64,000 nt of DNA from Guyanagaster necrorhizus (Eukaryota; Basidiomycota; Agaricomycetes; Agaricales; Physalacriaceae), in the NCBI RefSeq assembly GCF_019112545.1, contig NW_025064888.1, positions 807,523 to 871,522 on the forward strand, in the 5' to 3' direction. Under the pieces are notes generated by a model. That model was given only the letters and a program-made list of their open reading frames with translations. It made no database searches and had not been told where the DNA came from. Position 1 is the first letter of the stretch. Each line of letters starts with the position of its first letter. Shown here piece after piece: positions 25,072-38,326 of this stretch. The position numbers and the translations under genes are program-made.

Positions 25072-25731
25072 ACTGAGCAACTGGGGGATCGACTCGATGC
25101 CAGTGTCCTTTAAATACCGCCCACAAAGAAGATCAGCTGAAGAGACCGGTCTGCTTGAGACAGTAGATTGTCGGGCGAGCCGAAGTTGAGGCGTCATGAC
25201 GACTAATTTTCCGAAGATGGGCTACCAGTGCCTTGTAATCCGGAAAGATTGTGATAATTTTAGCGTCAAGAGGGCTTGGCAGATCAAACTTGTGAACCAT
25301 TAATTCAGCGAACCTGTACCTGTGTATTGAGTCTAATCACATTAAGATTTCCAACGCCGAAAATTAAGCGTACGTACTGTGGAGCGGAGCATTGAACACA
25401 CTGTCTACCACTTGATGTGAATCGTGGGCTCTCTGGTCCCACTAATGTCGTTCCGATATGTCTTCGAGGATTATTTTGAGATCCGGATAGTCGGATAGTA
25501 GGTCTTGTTAGCGTCCTTGAAAAAGACAGAGTTTAATACCATAAACCGCGACAGGCGCAGACGTCTCACCTCAATACACCGTCACCTCTCCCAGTTCCCC
25601 TAAGAACACCACGACCTCAAGCCCCCTCAAGCTGCCGATCAAAAACAGGTACTAATTCATACACAAGTTGTTATATTTTTTACAATGTAAACGATACAAG
25701 ACGGGGTTTACAACTTCACCTCTTTTCCTTC
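25072..25731. other. AA9 promoter and P5CDH 3' flank
   Basis: Contains the AA9 TATA element and otherwise no coding signal. Runs of C-rich sequence lie around 25570-25640. Confidence 0.45.
25109..25116 (-). promoter_or_regulatory. TATA box of AA9 gene
   Basis: On the minus strand the sequence reads TATTTAAA, 38 nt before the ATG at 25071. Confidence 0.45.
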
Positions 25732-27912
<2,181 letters not shown>

Positions 27913-27920
27913 TGCTTTGA

Positions 27921-28440
27921 TTGTGTGGAAATGGGAGGGAAGAATCAAGCAGAATAACGAGTCACGGTATAAATATAACGCTAAAGGCAGGACGCGCTCA
28001 GATAGGAAGGATCAGCGGAGAGCCATCGACACATCTACGCCACGGCCCGTCCTCCGTCATTCACTTGGTATTTCAACTGTCATTTACCCTCGACAAGAGC
28101 AACAAGAAGTAAAATGCTACAAAGATACTCCTGGTCTTCTCAGCATCCCTTATACTGTGAAGAAAAGTTGATCAATTTGGCTTTTCAGATTGAGAAGATC
28201 TGTATAAGCCAAAAGCGCTGACTAAGCACAAATGGTACATTTCATCGAGAGAGGAATGCTAGCGAGATGGATGCCGGCTCCAAGATGAGCGACAATTGTA
28301 ACAACTACCATATCGACCAGGTTATAGTGCGTTCTTCATGGCATGCAAATGACGATGGTATACGTCTAGCAACCGATGGTAATCGTAAGCGATAATGTGG
28401 AGGACATTCTTCTTCATCAAGGGCCTTGGACAGCTATCCC
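27921..28440 (-). pseudogene. Decayed partial copy of the adjacent BTB gene
   Basis: This stretch is a diverged direct repeat of 28541-29170. The clearest matching blocks are around 28107-28160 versus 28757-28815 (shared AAAATGCTACAAAGAT and CAGCATCCCTTATACTGTGAA) and around 28340-28440 versus 29050-29170 (CAACCGATG, GGACATTCTT). It thus spans the 3' flank and the C-terminal coding part of the BTB gene, in the same orientation, but carries many indels and no open frame. It now lies in the 5' region of the P5CDH gene. Confidence 0.6.
27968..27977 (-). promoter_or_regulatory. TATA-like element of P5CDH gene
   Basis: The minus strand reads TATATTTATA 56 nt upstream of the ATG at 27912. It falls inside the duplicated stretch. 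Confidence 0.35.
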
Positions 28441-28801
28441 GATCTTCCCAGCACATGGACCACGGTATGCTCTATATAATCGAGACTGTCTAGAAGAAGA
28501 GAGGCTCGCTATCTAGAAAGTCACGAGTCGATGTGAGGTGTGTAAAAAGGGAAGGGAAAGCAGAATAACGGTCACGGTATTGTCGGACGCGCTTAGAAAG
28601 GAGATCAGCGGACGTGGAGCACCTCCGACAAATACTAACTAGCTAGTGCCGGATCTTGTCGAGGACCATACGATATTCTTACCTGAGCCGCATTGACCTT
28701 CAGCAGACGCGGTATTTCAGACGTAAACATCTTCATTATCCTCGTGGAGAGCAACGAGGAGTAAAATGCTACAAAGATCCCCCCAGTCTCCTCAGCATCC
28801 C

Positions 28802-29653
28802 TTATACTGTGAACGGAAGTTCATCAATTTTCTTTTTCAGTATGAGAAAATCCGGATAAGAACGAAGCGCTGAGTAGGCACAAAGGCTGCAGTAGTTTTG
28901 GGGAGGAAGGCACCGCAAGAGAAATTCCGGCTGGAAAATGATATCGGTGCTGGGCCTTTCAGATAGTTCCTTGTTGGCCGCCTCTACAAAGGCGGTCCAC
29001 CATCTTGCCGGATTACAATTATGTCCGCTGCAAGCATATCGTTTAGGTAAGAGTGCGGCCTGCATAGCACGGGAGTGGCGGCGATGCAGATCAAGTAACC
29101 GATGATAATCATAGGCGGTAATGTACTTCAAGTCCTTGGACAATGGACAGTCAAGGACATTCTTTTTCAGCGTGTACTTGGCTGCAACTTTAAGTTCCTC
29201 CTGGAGATCGAATCGCGCAGCGATGGCGTAAACACGCAAAGGCTCATTATCGACATTATTGGAGTGAATGAGCTGCTTGCGAAGGGAGTCAATGGCAACA
29301 TCGACATCTAGTTTTTTCGCAGCCTCGAGGACAAGGACGAGTTCTTCCAAAGAGGAAATGGTGGGGTTAGGAACGGGGTAGATGAACTGCAGAAATACAG
29401 ACAGAATCTTCGAAGACTCTGTCATGTTTATAACAGGTAGAGCGTCACCGATAACTTTGGGTTGTGGCAGCATGAACATGTCTTTGAAGACCGGAGAGGC
29501 AGCCGACAAGATACACTTGTGCACCGCAAATCGTCTCTTCTGGTCATCTCCACCAACGAGAATGATATCAGCATCGGAGAAATTGAATTCAAGAACGGAT
29601 TGTGTGTGCGACGACATGATGATGGTGGTAGGAGAGATGTCTATCGATAACAA
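28802..29653 (-). CDS. BTB/POZ domain protein
   Basis: A single open exon of 283 codons, or 271 if the second Met (MSSHTQSVLEFNFSDA, at 29617) is used. The BTB fold is clear: FSDADIILVGGDDQKRRFAV, HKCILSAASPVFKDMF, FLQFIYPVPNPTISSLEE and LVLVLEAAKKLDVDVAID, followed by a helical region (LRVYAIAARFDLQEELKV) and a Cys-containing C-terminus. Such proteins are common multi-copy genes in mushrooms; some BTB proteins bridge substrates to cullin-3 ligases, but nothing here proves that. The start lies at or within 37 nt of the stop codon of the cyclophilin gene on the same strand. A decayed copy flanks it on the right in gene order. Confidence 0.85.
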   Translation of the reverse strand: MLSIDISPTTIIMSSHTQSVLEFNFSDADIILVGGDDQKRRFAVHKCILSAASPVFKDMFMLPQPKVIGDALPVINMTESSKILSVFLQFIYPVPNPTISSLEELVLVLEAAKKLDVDVAIDSLRKQLIHSNNVDNEPLRVYAIAARFDLQEELKVAAKYTLKKNVLDCPLSKDLKYITAYDYHRLLDLHRRHSRAMQAALLPKRYACSGHNCNPARWWTAFVEAANKELSERPSTDIIFQPEFLLRCLPPQNYCSLCAYSALRSYPDFLILKKKIDELPFTV

Positions 29654-31102
29654 TCAGTAATCGCGTCTTCGGCGGTCACGGTCCGGTCTGGGACTTCGGG
29701 ACCGACGACGGTCTCTGTCTCGACTTCTGCTTCGACGTCTTCTTCTGTGATCACCTCCATTGGATGGTACATCGAACACCATCCTGTATCCATGTCTGTC
29801 ATGGCTGCCCTCGCTGTCGCGATATCGCTGCGTCTTCACAAGATCATCACGCCCACCAAACCCGCTGCCTCCCTTGCTATATTTCGGACCTCGCTTGATA
29901 TCGTTGGACCAGAAGTTGTTCGATTTGGCGACGGATTGAGAGCTGCCGAATTATCGTCAGTAGTGGTAGAGAAACTTCAAAAATGGCGCACAAATCGACC
30001 CATATACGTCGATCATCGACAAGCACATTTTGCATTTTGAAGTAGGCCTGTAAACACGATTTAATGAAGCCCCAGAAGCTTAATGTATAAACGGCACCTG
30101 TTCCGCATCCTCACGCCTATCAAATTCCACAAATGCGTACTGCAGTGAATCTCCGGTTTTCTTGTCCCGGATAACCTGGCAACTCATGATAGTCCCGAAC
30201 CGTGAAAATATCAGTTCCAGATCCTCGTCTCGAGTTACAGGGTTAAGCTTGCACACGAATAACACATTTTCTGGAGGGCGGACATTGGCGAATGGCAGAT
30301 CTCCGACCATCTCAAGAGTAAGCGCCGATGCCGCTGCTGCTTTTTCACGTCTGATACGTTCCTCTTCTTCCTCCGGCAGTTGAAATAGCGGATCCTCGTC
30401 CTCCGCAATACGATTAGAATTATCTGGCGGCCGTGTAGGGGGAGCAGACGGCTGGACCAAGCCCTCAGGATCAGGAAACGGGTCATCTGTAGAATAGTGA
30501 GCTTAACAAAAATGTAACGTGGCAAGACGCACCTAGGATGACGACATGTCGGATCCGTACATCTTTTAACGGGTGCCCATCCTGGTCCGTGAAGACATCG
30601 TTCAATTTATCCAACGTATCCAACCCTTCGACAACGTGCCCGAAAACAGCGTGCTTGCCATCCAAGTAGTCGATATTATCGGCAAGGGTGACGAAGAACT
30701 GGCTCCCACAGCCCCCCCTTTCACCCCCTTCGACTCCTGGAGCGACTGCCATAGACACAGTCCCTTTGTGTGTATGCTTGAACTTGGGAAGAATCTCCGG
30801 GGAGAAATATCGAGGTGCGGACGCGTTGGAAGAAGATTGTGACGCGATGAGAGACCATATTGACTCTCCTCCGGTACCTGTTGCACTTGGATCTCCCGCT
30901 TGCGCTAAAAAGTCCTTGGAAACTAAGGAGAGCGTAAGAATTGGCGTTGGTAAGTAATAACACACGTACCGTTGAAGAAGGCGTGGAGGTTGTAATAGTA
31001 CACTTTACACAGTTTGAGAAAATTCTCGCATGTTTTTGGGCATGATTCCACCTCTAAATCAATGACGAGGTCGCCGACAGAAGTTTCAAGTAACACCGAC
31101 AT
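29654..31102 (-). CDS. Cyclophilin-type peptidyl-prolyl isomerase with RRM and RS tail (PPIL4/Cyp6-like)
   Basis: From ATG 31102: [38 protein letters not shown], intron, [24 protein letters not shown] segment, [53 protein letters not shown]. After an intron the linker [18 protein letters not shown] leads to an acidic region and an [22 protein letters not shown] (RNP2), [20 protein letters not shown] and [14 protein letters not shown] (RNP1), then [20 protein letters not shown]. The C-terminus is Arg/Ser/Asp rich ([19 protein letters not shown]). This order is that of PPIL4 and S. pombe Cyp6, nuclear proteins linked to splicing. The stop at 29654 abuts the BTB gene. Confidence 0.93.
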
Positions 31103-31169
31103 ACAAGTGGTCCTCAGGGGCCAGATTCTTTCGGGGCGACGGCAGGAAGAGGAAGAGGCTCTGCTGCAA

Positions 31170-31700
31170 ACAGGGCAATACAACGCGCACCTCCATTTCC
31201 GAATGCAGTCACGAGTCCGACTTGAACAAAGGTCCTCTAAAATAAGTCTACAGTTGAAGAAGCCACACTCGCTCCCCCGAGAAGTTAGGGACAAATGGTC
31301 GATTGCTTTTTTGAGGATGATGTTCTCTGCTGCGGCGGGCATTCCGTTATCGTTCTCGATATTATTTGTTTCGAGACGTTCATCTATCAGGTCCTCACCA
31401 TACAGAGACGCTTTACAACTCTTGTCTCAATTCCTCTGGATGCAGCTGCACAGACAGCGTGGCCTTTGTGAACTCGGACCTAAATTTTTCTGGGACATGC
31501 ACGCAGACGAATTCCTCACCAAAGTCACTCTCATCCATATATCGGGTCTTTCATGGGAATGGTTTACAGATGACGTCCTCGACGCCCTCGCTTCCCTTTC
31601 TCTCGTCGCTATTCTTTCTCTCAGAGACATATACTCTGTATCGCCGCGTTCAGGCTATCGCGAACCCGCGCATGGGACTGAACAGACAAGTCATAAAGCA
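31170..31700 (-). CDS. Possible small multi-exon gene, unresolved
   Basis: On the minus strand three pieces look coding: a charged stretch around 31560-31645 ([17 protein letters not shown]), one around 31425-31535 beginning [19 protein letters not shown] and containing [18 protein letters not shown], and one around 31290-31395 with [18 protein letters not shown] then [12 protein letters not shown]. They are in different frames and I could not find a fully consistent set of splice sites. The composition is unlike the surrounding random frames, but I do not recognise a family. It could be a real short gene upstream of the cyclophilin, or a remnant. Confidence 0.3.
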
Positions 31701-32661
31701 TAGCATGTGTCAGGTTTCGCGGTCGTCGGAAATTTTCTGGGTTTTCAGGTTCTGGTTCACCTTCAATAAAGCTCGGCTCTCATTGGCCAAACTTGAACTC
31801 TAGAACTGAATTTTGGGTCTCTTGAGTCGTCAACCACCTGCGGCTCCTTGCTCTTCATCCATGGTGTCTGGGTCAACGTATACTTACGTTCGGAATCATA
31901 GTCCGCGAACTTTAGAATGTTCTACGATAGCAGCACGGGTAATATAACCCCACATTACAGCAATGAAAATGACACGGGGAGATTTGTCTTGTTCGAGAGA
32001 GGGGGACTCTCCCCTCAGCAGAGTCTCCCTCGCGACAGCATCGCTAGGAGATATATGGACGTTGACCAGGTAATGATATCCCACCATCTCACCGAGCAGT
32101 GCAGCAGAGAACACGTTCGCGTTCCGTTGAAAGACGATATTCGACGGCAAGTATGCTTGCCGGGATGGTGGTCAGGCTCAACAGGTGCGCATTCCCTTCG
32201 TAGCACGCTCCACTATGCAACAGCGAATACAGCACCTTGTCTCTTGTATTCGGTGACGATGCCCTCGGGAATCATTACAAATGCGTTTTTCCCGTCCTTC
32301 CCTACCCAAATGTTAGAGGGAGGATTAAACATACAAAGAACTATCAGATCCTCACCATCAGATAGTTCCCATCTTTGTTGTGAATCCTTCGAGATAGAGG
32401 TAAGAGAGCAGACTCTTCTCTTGACAAACATGCATTCCCCACATTTGGTGAACATAGAATATACACGAACGAGGCAGCATCTAGAAATCCTCTCGCAGTT
32501 TTCACAGGGTGGTCCGAACCCTAGGAGCGGTTAGGTCGCGCGTAGTATTCGGTGTCCAACACATACGATCAAGAGCCCTCTCTCGTGCGCTTTTAGGTTC
32601 GCTTGACGAAGCTTAGAGGTCCGCAGGCCATGGCGAAGTCCGCTAGGCCATTCGCTTTTCT
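31701..32661. other. Unresolved region between the cyclophilin copies
   Basis: Long frames exist on both strands but without domain support. On the minus strand 32213-32515 encodes a Cys-rich piece (CENCERISRCC, KCGECMFVKRR) that resembles short Cys-rich modules seen in uncharacterised basidiomycete proteins; it ends in VAVFA-type sequence at a stop. No promoter or start could be assigned. Confidence 0.3.
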
Positions 32662-33443
32662 CTAAACCAACGTGCCGTAAATGAGCAGGTGATGGCCGAC
32701 AACAAAAGCAAAGAGGACACTTGCTGTTTCGAGGGACATCCATAACCTGAGAGCGAGTAGATAGTGATTGTGTGGGAGGTGAAGATGGCAGGACCAATCC
32801 CCGAGGATCAGGAAACGGATCGTCTGTGGAACAGTGTACTTAACAAAACTTTTCAAAGCAAGACAAAATGCACGTACTTACCATAACGACACGTCGAATC
32901 TGCACATCTTCTAACGGTCGCCCATTCGGACCAACGGAGATATCATTCAGCCTATCCAGGGTATCCGGTCCTTCAACAACATGCCCGAAAACAGCATGTT
33001 CGCCATTCAAGAAGTCGATGTTATCGGAAAGCGTGACGAAGAACTGGCTCGCGCAGCCCCTTCGCATTCCTTGGGCTCCTGAACCGACTGCTATAGATAC
33101 AGTCCCTTTGTGCGTATGCTTGAGCCCCGGATGGAGTTCCGGGGAGAAACATCGAGGTGCAGACGCATTGGAAAGGGATTGTGACGCGATGAGAGACCAT
33201 ATTGATTCTCTCCCGGTACCCGTTGCACTGGGATCGCCTGCTTGCGCAAAAAATCCCTTGGAAACTAAGGAGAACGTAAGGATAGCAGTAAAGAAGGATA
33301 ATGGACGTACTATGGGAAAAGGTACCGAGGGTGTAATAGTGTACTTTACAAAGTTTGAGAAAATTCTCACATGTTTTTGGACATGTTTCCACTTCTGAAT
33401 CAATGACGAGGTCACTGACAGAAGTTTCAAGTAACACTGACAT
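32662..33443 (-). CDS. Truncated cyclophilin paralog lacking RRM
   Basis: This is a partial duplicate of the PPIL4-like gene 1.5 kb further along. From ATG 33443 it reads [38 protein letters not shown], intron, [50 protein letters not shown] and [19 protein letters not shown]. The exon 3 linker is also conserved at DNA level ([18 protein letters not shown]), but then similarity stops at about 32760 and no RRM or RS tail follows. At the second intron the donor GTAAGT comes one base earlier than in the parent (ATG|GT versus CTAG|GT), so the linker is read in a shifted frame ending at 32662; if spliced in the parental frame it would end at 32531. It may encode a stand-alone PPIase domain or be a decaying copy. 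Confidence 0.65.
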
Positions 33444-34111
33444 AAATGCTGGAACAACAGATAACAACGGTCACACCAAAAATCTGACTCCATTGACATA
33501 GAAGCCGAAGATTTCCGGGAATAGTCCCCTCCTCCTTCAGCCCATATGTTTGCCCTGTGATGTCGTATATTGTGGAGACAAATGTGGCCACTGGAGGCGC
33601 CCATCATGGATTGATGTTGGTGGGCATGATAGGATGGTGGAGGATGCCGATTGACTCCCATCTCCTCCGACGAGATAACAGGATTGGGGTGGATTGCCCA
33701 TGGTGCGAGGACGTTGCGCACACTTTCGACGTGCCAGCAAAACGGCGTCTATTGAGACCCGTGGGAGGATGTGCGATGAGCAGAGTGTGACCTCGAATGG
33801 ACTGCAAGTCGACGGTCATGCAGCAGTGGGGATGACGTCCGCCATCTGTTCCTCTCTTTCTGCCATTCGGCCTGTCTCATTGGGATCATGATGGTGCTCG
33901 TGGTCATCTTTTTGTTATTATCATTCTTGAACTGACTGCTATATTCGCAACGGCAGGTGCCTAAAAAAATACATGTGAGTACTGCGACAAAGGAAGAGAA
34001 CAAAGCACATAATACCTGTCGAAATTGAGCCCTCATCACTGCTCTGTAATGACATCTGTTCCCCGAACGCATTAACCAATATTATATATCTACCTATGTT
34101 ATGTGGGATGA
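33444..34111. other. Intergenic region 5' of the truncated cyclophilin
   Basis: Overlapping frames on both strands near 33540-33820 have no recognisable domain. Nothing could be assigned. Confidence 0.4.
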
Positions 34112-35573
34112 TTAGGTGTACGAATTCCACAAGCCGACCAACCTATACCACCAAGCAAGGAAAAGCTCTTTGAGCCCAATCCTTTTAACCACCTCCCCAG
34201 CTTCATGTTCTATCCCCGGACGATATCCACTGCCGTGCACACAGTTCATTCGTTCTGCCAGCTGTTTCATAATTTCACCTGCGCAGTCTTCATACAGCTT
34301 CCCTATTTCTACGCTTCGATCGTAATAGGGCCGCCGCACAGCGTACGGCGCTAGCCCGTTATACTTCCGGACTAACGCGTTTACCTCCTCCACAGCGGCG
34401 TCATGATACGTGAGTTCCCGGAGTTCCCAATCAGGGTCTCTATGGCGTCTCACATCGCTTATGGTGAATTGGGCAAGTATCGGAGCCGGGTGGTGGGTGG
34501 TGAGGTCGCGAAGGGTTTGGCGAATCCAAGACTGGCGCAAGAGATCTCGAAATGACTGGACGGCTATATCGAGCTCTAGATAATGACAACACATCAGATA
34601 CTGAATACGGCTGCATGGTACAAGATATTTTACCCCCTTGCAGCTCAACCCATGGAGGTGCCGCCCCGTTTCGTTGAACTATACGGTTCATGAGAAACTC
34701 CTCACGGCCAATGAATGGATTGCTCTCTTCGACAGTTCGGGCCATAGGTTGACCGCGGCCCTTGATAGTATTGAAGACACCGGCAATACGGGCTTTTTAC
34801 AGAGGGTACGAGACATGTTTGATGTGCAGTTGAGAACATACCTCTATCTTGTCTTCGACCAGCGAAGCCCATCCTTTCAGACTGACAGGATTCGGCCGTC
34901 TTCCCATCCCCTTCTTGATCCCGAGACGATAGTCTAAAGTAGATTCTCGTGCGCGATTCAGCCTCCCGATATGCTCGATCCGCTTCTTCGAATCTTTCTC
35001 TTTTTTCCTCGCGAGTTCATCAACAGAGTCGGCTCGGGCTGATGGGCGCGAAGATTGCAAAGGAAAATGGGCAACTTTGACGGAAGCGCTGACATGAGAA
35101 GGGACCTTGAATTCGGTATGCCATGGCCTATGTCCTTCCGTCGACGGAAGTAAAGGCTCTGTTGCCCATGAACCTGTAGAAGGCTGCAACAGCTTGGGTG
35201 AAGATGGGGCATTCCCCTTAGATACAGCTTGAAACTCTTCCATAGCGCCATTAAATGCCCCAGTAGAGCTGATTGCAGGCGGTGTTCGTTTCAGTTTCTG
35301 GTCTGCAGACTGTATGGTACCGCTCCGCAAAGGCTTGTATTTGTCAATAAGCATACGAAGCACGGCATCTTGCATACTTTCGTTTCCTGTCCAGTTGTCG
35401 GGCTCATTCTCTAGGGCCGTAAGAGGTGACGACTTTTGCTGGGGTGATGCTGTTTCTTCTCGAGCCGCATCTGCAAAGAGTCTGTCACTAGCCAAATGTT
35501 TTGCGGATAAAAGAGCAGCATTTGTTGTAAATGGACGAAAACAGAATAGTGCAGTGCGAGGGGCCGCTAGCAT
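34112..35573 (-). CDS. DUF1992 / DNAJC28-like protein, probably mitochondrial
   Basis: The likely start is ATG 35573, which gives a presequence-like leader (MLAAPRTALFCFRPFTTNAA); the frame is open further to 35681. A disordered Ser/Pro-rich part (residues about 35-170) is followed by KKEKDSKKRIEHIGRLNRAR, then the conserved DUF1992 block around an intron near 34805-34850: WASLVEDKIE, KARIAGVFNTIKGRGQPM, ESNPFIGREEFLMNRIVQRN and GAAPPWVELQ. The C-terminal half carries helices such as FRDLLRQSWIRQTLRD and VNALVRKYNGLAPYAVRRPY. The same domain occurs alone in bacteria and C-terminal to a J domain in animal DNAJC28; no J domain is present here. Molecular role unknown. The 5' end faces that of the deubiquitinase gene 184 bp away. 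Confidence 0.85.
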
Positions 35574-35756
35574 ACAGGGTGTCTCCGGCAGAGATTGGCG
35601 TGATAGCAGAAATTTGCTCTCATCAGGATTCGAAGGCACGGTGACTTGGCGCCACGACTCTAGTTTACGTAATATGAACAAACGTCATCGATTTCGTCCG
35701 TTACCCCTGCATGCAAAACTTGGCCTTCCTCCCATGACATTAGCAGTAGGGGCTCT
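35574..35756. promoter_or_regulatory. Short bidirectional promoter (DUF1992 gene / deubiquitinase)
   Basis: Only 183 bp separate the two divergent start codons, so the promoters must overlap. No clear TATA element was found on either side. Confidence 0.5.
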
Positions 35757-38326
35757 ATGAATGCCTTCACCTTCCGCGACACATTTCTGCAGACGATATC
35801 ATCTAGCTTATTCCAGCAAATCGTTCCTTTCGTCGTGCTTTCCCTAGTGCCAGTGCTAGTGTTCTTAATTACCTCCAAACTTACATTCGCTACGCCACAT
35901 TACCCTTTCGTTATGGGCCTCGAAAGTCTTGGTTTTTCAATGCCATGGAATTGGTTTTCCAATACGGACAACGGAGGCGCGGTTCCTGCCAACGGACGCC
36001 CGGCGCACCATCACCATGAAAAGAGAAAGAGTAAAAAGTCAAAGGGAAAGACAGAACTTGTATCGGTAAAGACTGGTACGATCTCTTTCTGCAATAATCT
36101 CTTTCGTTAACTGTCCATCAGAAGAAGCCGTTGATGATGGCTATTACCCTGGTCTTGTGAATATCTCGGGAACCTATTGCTTCATGAATTCAACGGTCCA
36201 GGTATGCATGCAACGAGGTCTCGGTGTTATTTGTTTGACCGGGAACAACCGTAGGCTCTATCTTCATTATCATATCTCCAGCCTCAGATCGATGCTATTC
36301 ATTCCAAGGCCGAAGCATTAGATGTCCCCACCCCTGTTATCGACACCCTTCAAGACCTCTTTCATCGTACGTAACATTTCCATGGTTACATGCTGAGAAC
36401 CACCAATCTCGTACCTTCTTTCTAGGTTTGAATACCCAGACGTCAGCGCCGTCCTCTATACGACCACTCGATCTCATATCCGTGCTGTCTTCTCCGTCGT
36501 CAGCGCGTTTCAATTCCCTCTTCAATTCTCGAGAACATCAAGATGCCCAAGAGCTCTTCCAGCTTGTGTCAGAGTGCATCAAGAATGAGACGATCAATGT
36601 GGACAAGGAGGGCCTCCGAGATCGTGGCTTAAACGCCCTGTCCCAAGAAGCTGATATTAACCCAGAGATTGGAAAGAGCGTGTTTGATGGATTGACAGCT
36701 AATAGGCGAAGCTGCGTCATCTGTGGATACACAGAAGCTGTGATGCACTTTGCCTTCGACAACTGGCAACTTGCGGTGCCTCGTATGGCGGTACGATCTT
36801 TCTGATCCATTTACCTGTTGCTTATTTTGTATTAGATGAGTTGTACCCTCGAAGACTGCCTTGAAGACTATACCCGTCTCGAGGTACTTCGCGACTGTAT
36901 ATGTCGTCGTTGTTCGATGCTTTCAACCCATCGTCGGTTGATGCAAGAGGTTGAGACTCTTGTTGAGGCCACCAAACCTGAAAATAAACCATCCGCTTCG
37001 AAGAAACGACGTCTGAAAGATGTGCGGAAGATGGAAGCACGCGTCAAGGCTGCTCTCGACGAGGGCCGCATTGAAGACGAGCTCAAAGATATCCGGATGG
37101 AGAAGGTTTTCAGTTCGATGTCCACAAAGCAGGCTATGATAGCCAGAGTACGTCGCTGTGTCCTTTTGTCGTATCTTCCGCCGGCTCACTGAACGCAGCC
37201 CCCTCCCGTCCTAGCATTGCACATTAATCGCTCGGTCCATTATTCCCATTACGCTACCAAGAACAACATTCGGGTGATTTTTCCCGAAGTCCTTGATCTA
37301 ACGCCTTTCACCACCTCAGGAAACCTCTCCACCGTCCCCACAAGCTCCTTATCTACACCATCCGCTCTCCCCCCTCGATCCGGTACCCCCACTCGTACTA
37401 CCTACGCCAATCTTCATTCCCGGACAGTATATCGACTCTCTGCAGTCGTGTGTCACTACGGCCAGCATTCATTTGGACACTATATCAGTTTTCGCCGGAA
37501 ACCACCAGATTCGAAAGCACAAGATCGTTGGAAGCCGCCAAGGATTCTAATCAAGGACCGACCACCTACCTCTGCCAAACGAGAAGAAGAGTCCGATCCG
37601 CTTGCTGATTTGGAATGGGAAGATGCGGACTCTTCTCCTGGTGCTGGTAAAGGATGGCTTCGAATATCCGACGACTCTGTCGATGAGTGCGGGATTAAAA
37701 GCGTTTTGCGAGAAGGCTCTGGAGCGTTCATGTTGTACTACGAGAGAGCGATCCTCTCTGCGCCTATGCCATCGGAGCATTACCCTTATACCACTGCGAA
37801 CGGAATTACGAACGGATACGCATATGGTGTGGGCATGGCGAGTCCAGAAAGTTCTGAAGAGACGTTGAAACCCGAAATGATGATGATGACCAACAAGAAT
37901 GGGAGTGTTCGATCGTTGGTCAGCATCAACGGAACGGTGAAAAGCGAGGACAATGAGAAGACGAGCAGTGTTTCTGGAAGTCCACCATCGTATCTGGGAC
38001 CACGAGTAGTGCGGAGCGTTGCCGCTGGAAGGAGAAGACGGAGTAACAGTGTTACACCTGGCTTGAAGCGGACTATGTCTTCGTCCCCTCCACCCACATC
38101 GTCGTCGAAGCCCATATCAATATCGAACGGTCACGGACTTATGGAGGGCAGCGACACCGATCCGATGACGATATCTTCCTTCAGTTCTTCAGCGCCTGCT
38201 TCTCTATTCTCACCAAAACCACCGGCTTCTCTGTCAGCGCCTTCGATGACTTCCCATCGCCTGGAACCTCACAACCACAAACCAGACTCTTTGAATGATC
38301 TATCTCAGCCACCTGCTGGGCTATGA
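35757..38326 (+). CDS. Ubp1-like ubiquitin-specific protease with N-terminal membrane anchor
   Basis: Cysteine protease removing ubiquitin from substrates. ATG at 35757; a hydrophobic helix (IVPFVVLSLVPVLVFLITS) near residue 30 suggests ER anchoring as in yeast Ubp1. After a His/Lys-rich linker, the Cys box reads GLVNISGTYCFMNSTVQ across intron 1, then ALSSLSYLQPQIDAIH. Further blocks: SREHQDAQELFQLVSE, LTANRRSCVICGYTEAV with the first Zn-type CxxC, CICRRC with the second, INRSVHYSHYATKNNIRV, and the His box VVCHYGQHSFGHYISFRR, then WLRISDDSVDECG and AFMLYYERAI. Introns fall near 36075-36120, 36200-36250, 36365-36425, 36790-36835 and 37148-37198. The C-terminal 150 residues are Ser/Pro rich. 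Usual Cys-box GNTC is SGTYC here. Confidence 0.92.

Noticed and set aside
31014..31703. 229-codon plus-strand ORF
   Set aside because: Its first part is antisense to the cyclophilin first exon and no conserved feature is present.
32840..33721. 293-codon minus-strand frame including the cyclophilin copy
   Set aside because: The frame reads through the first intron and non-coding upstream DNA; the homologous ATG at 33443 with a spliced intron matches the parent gene better.
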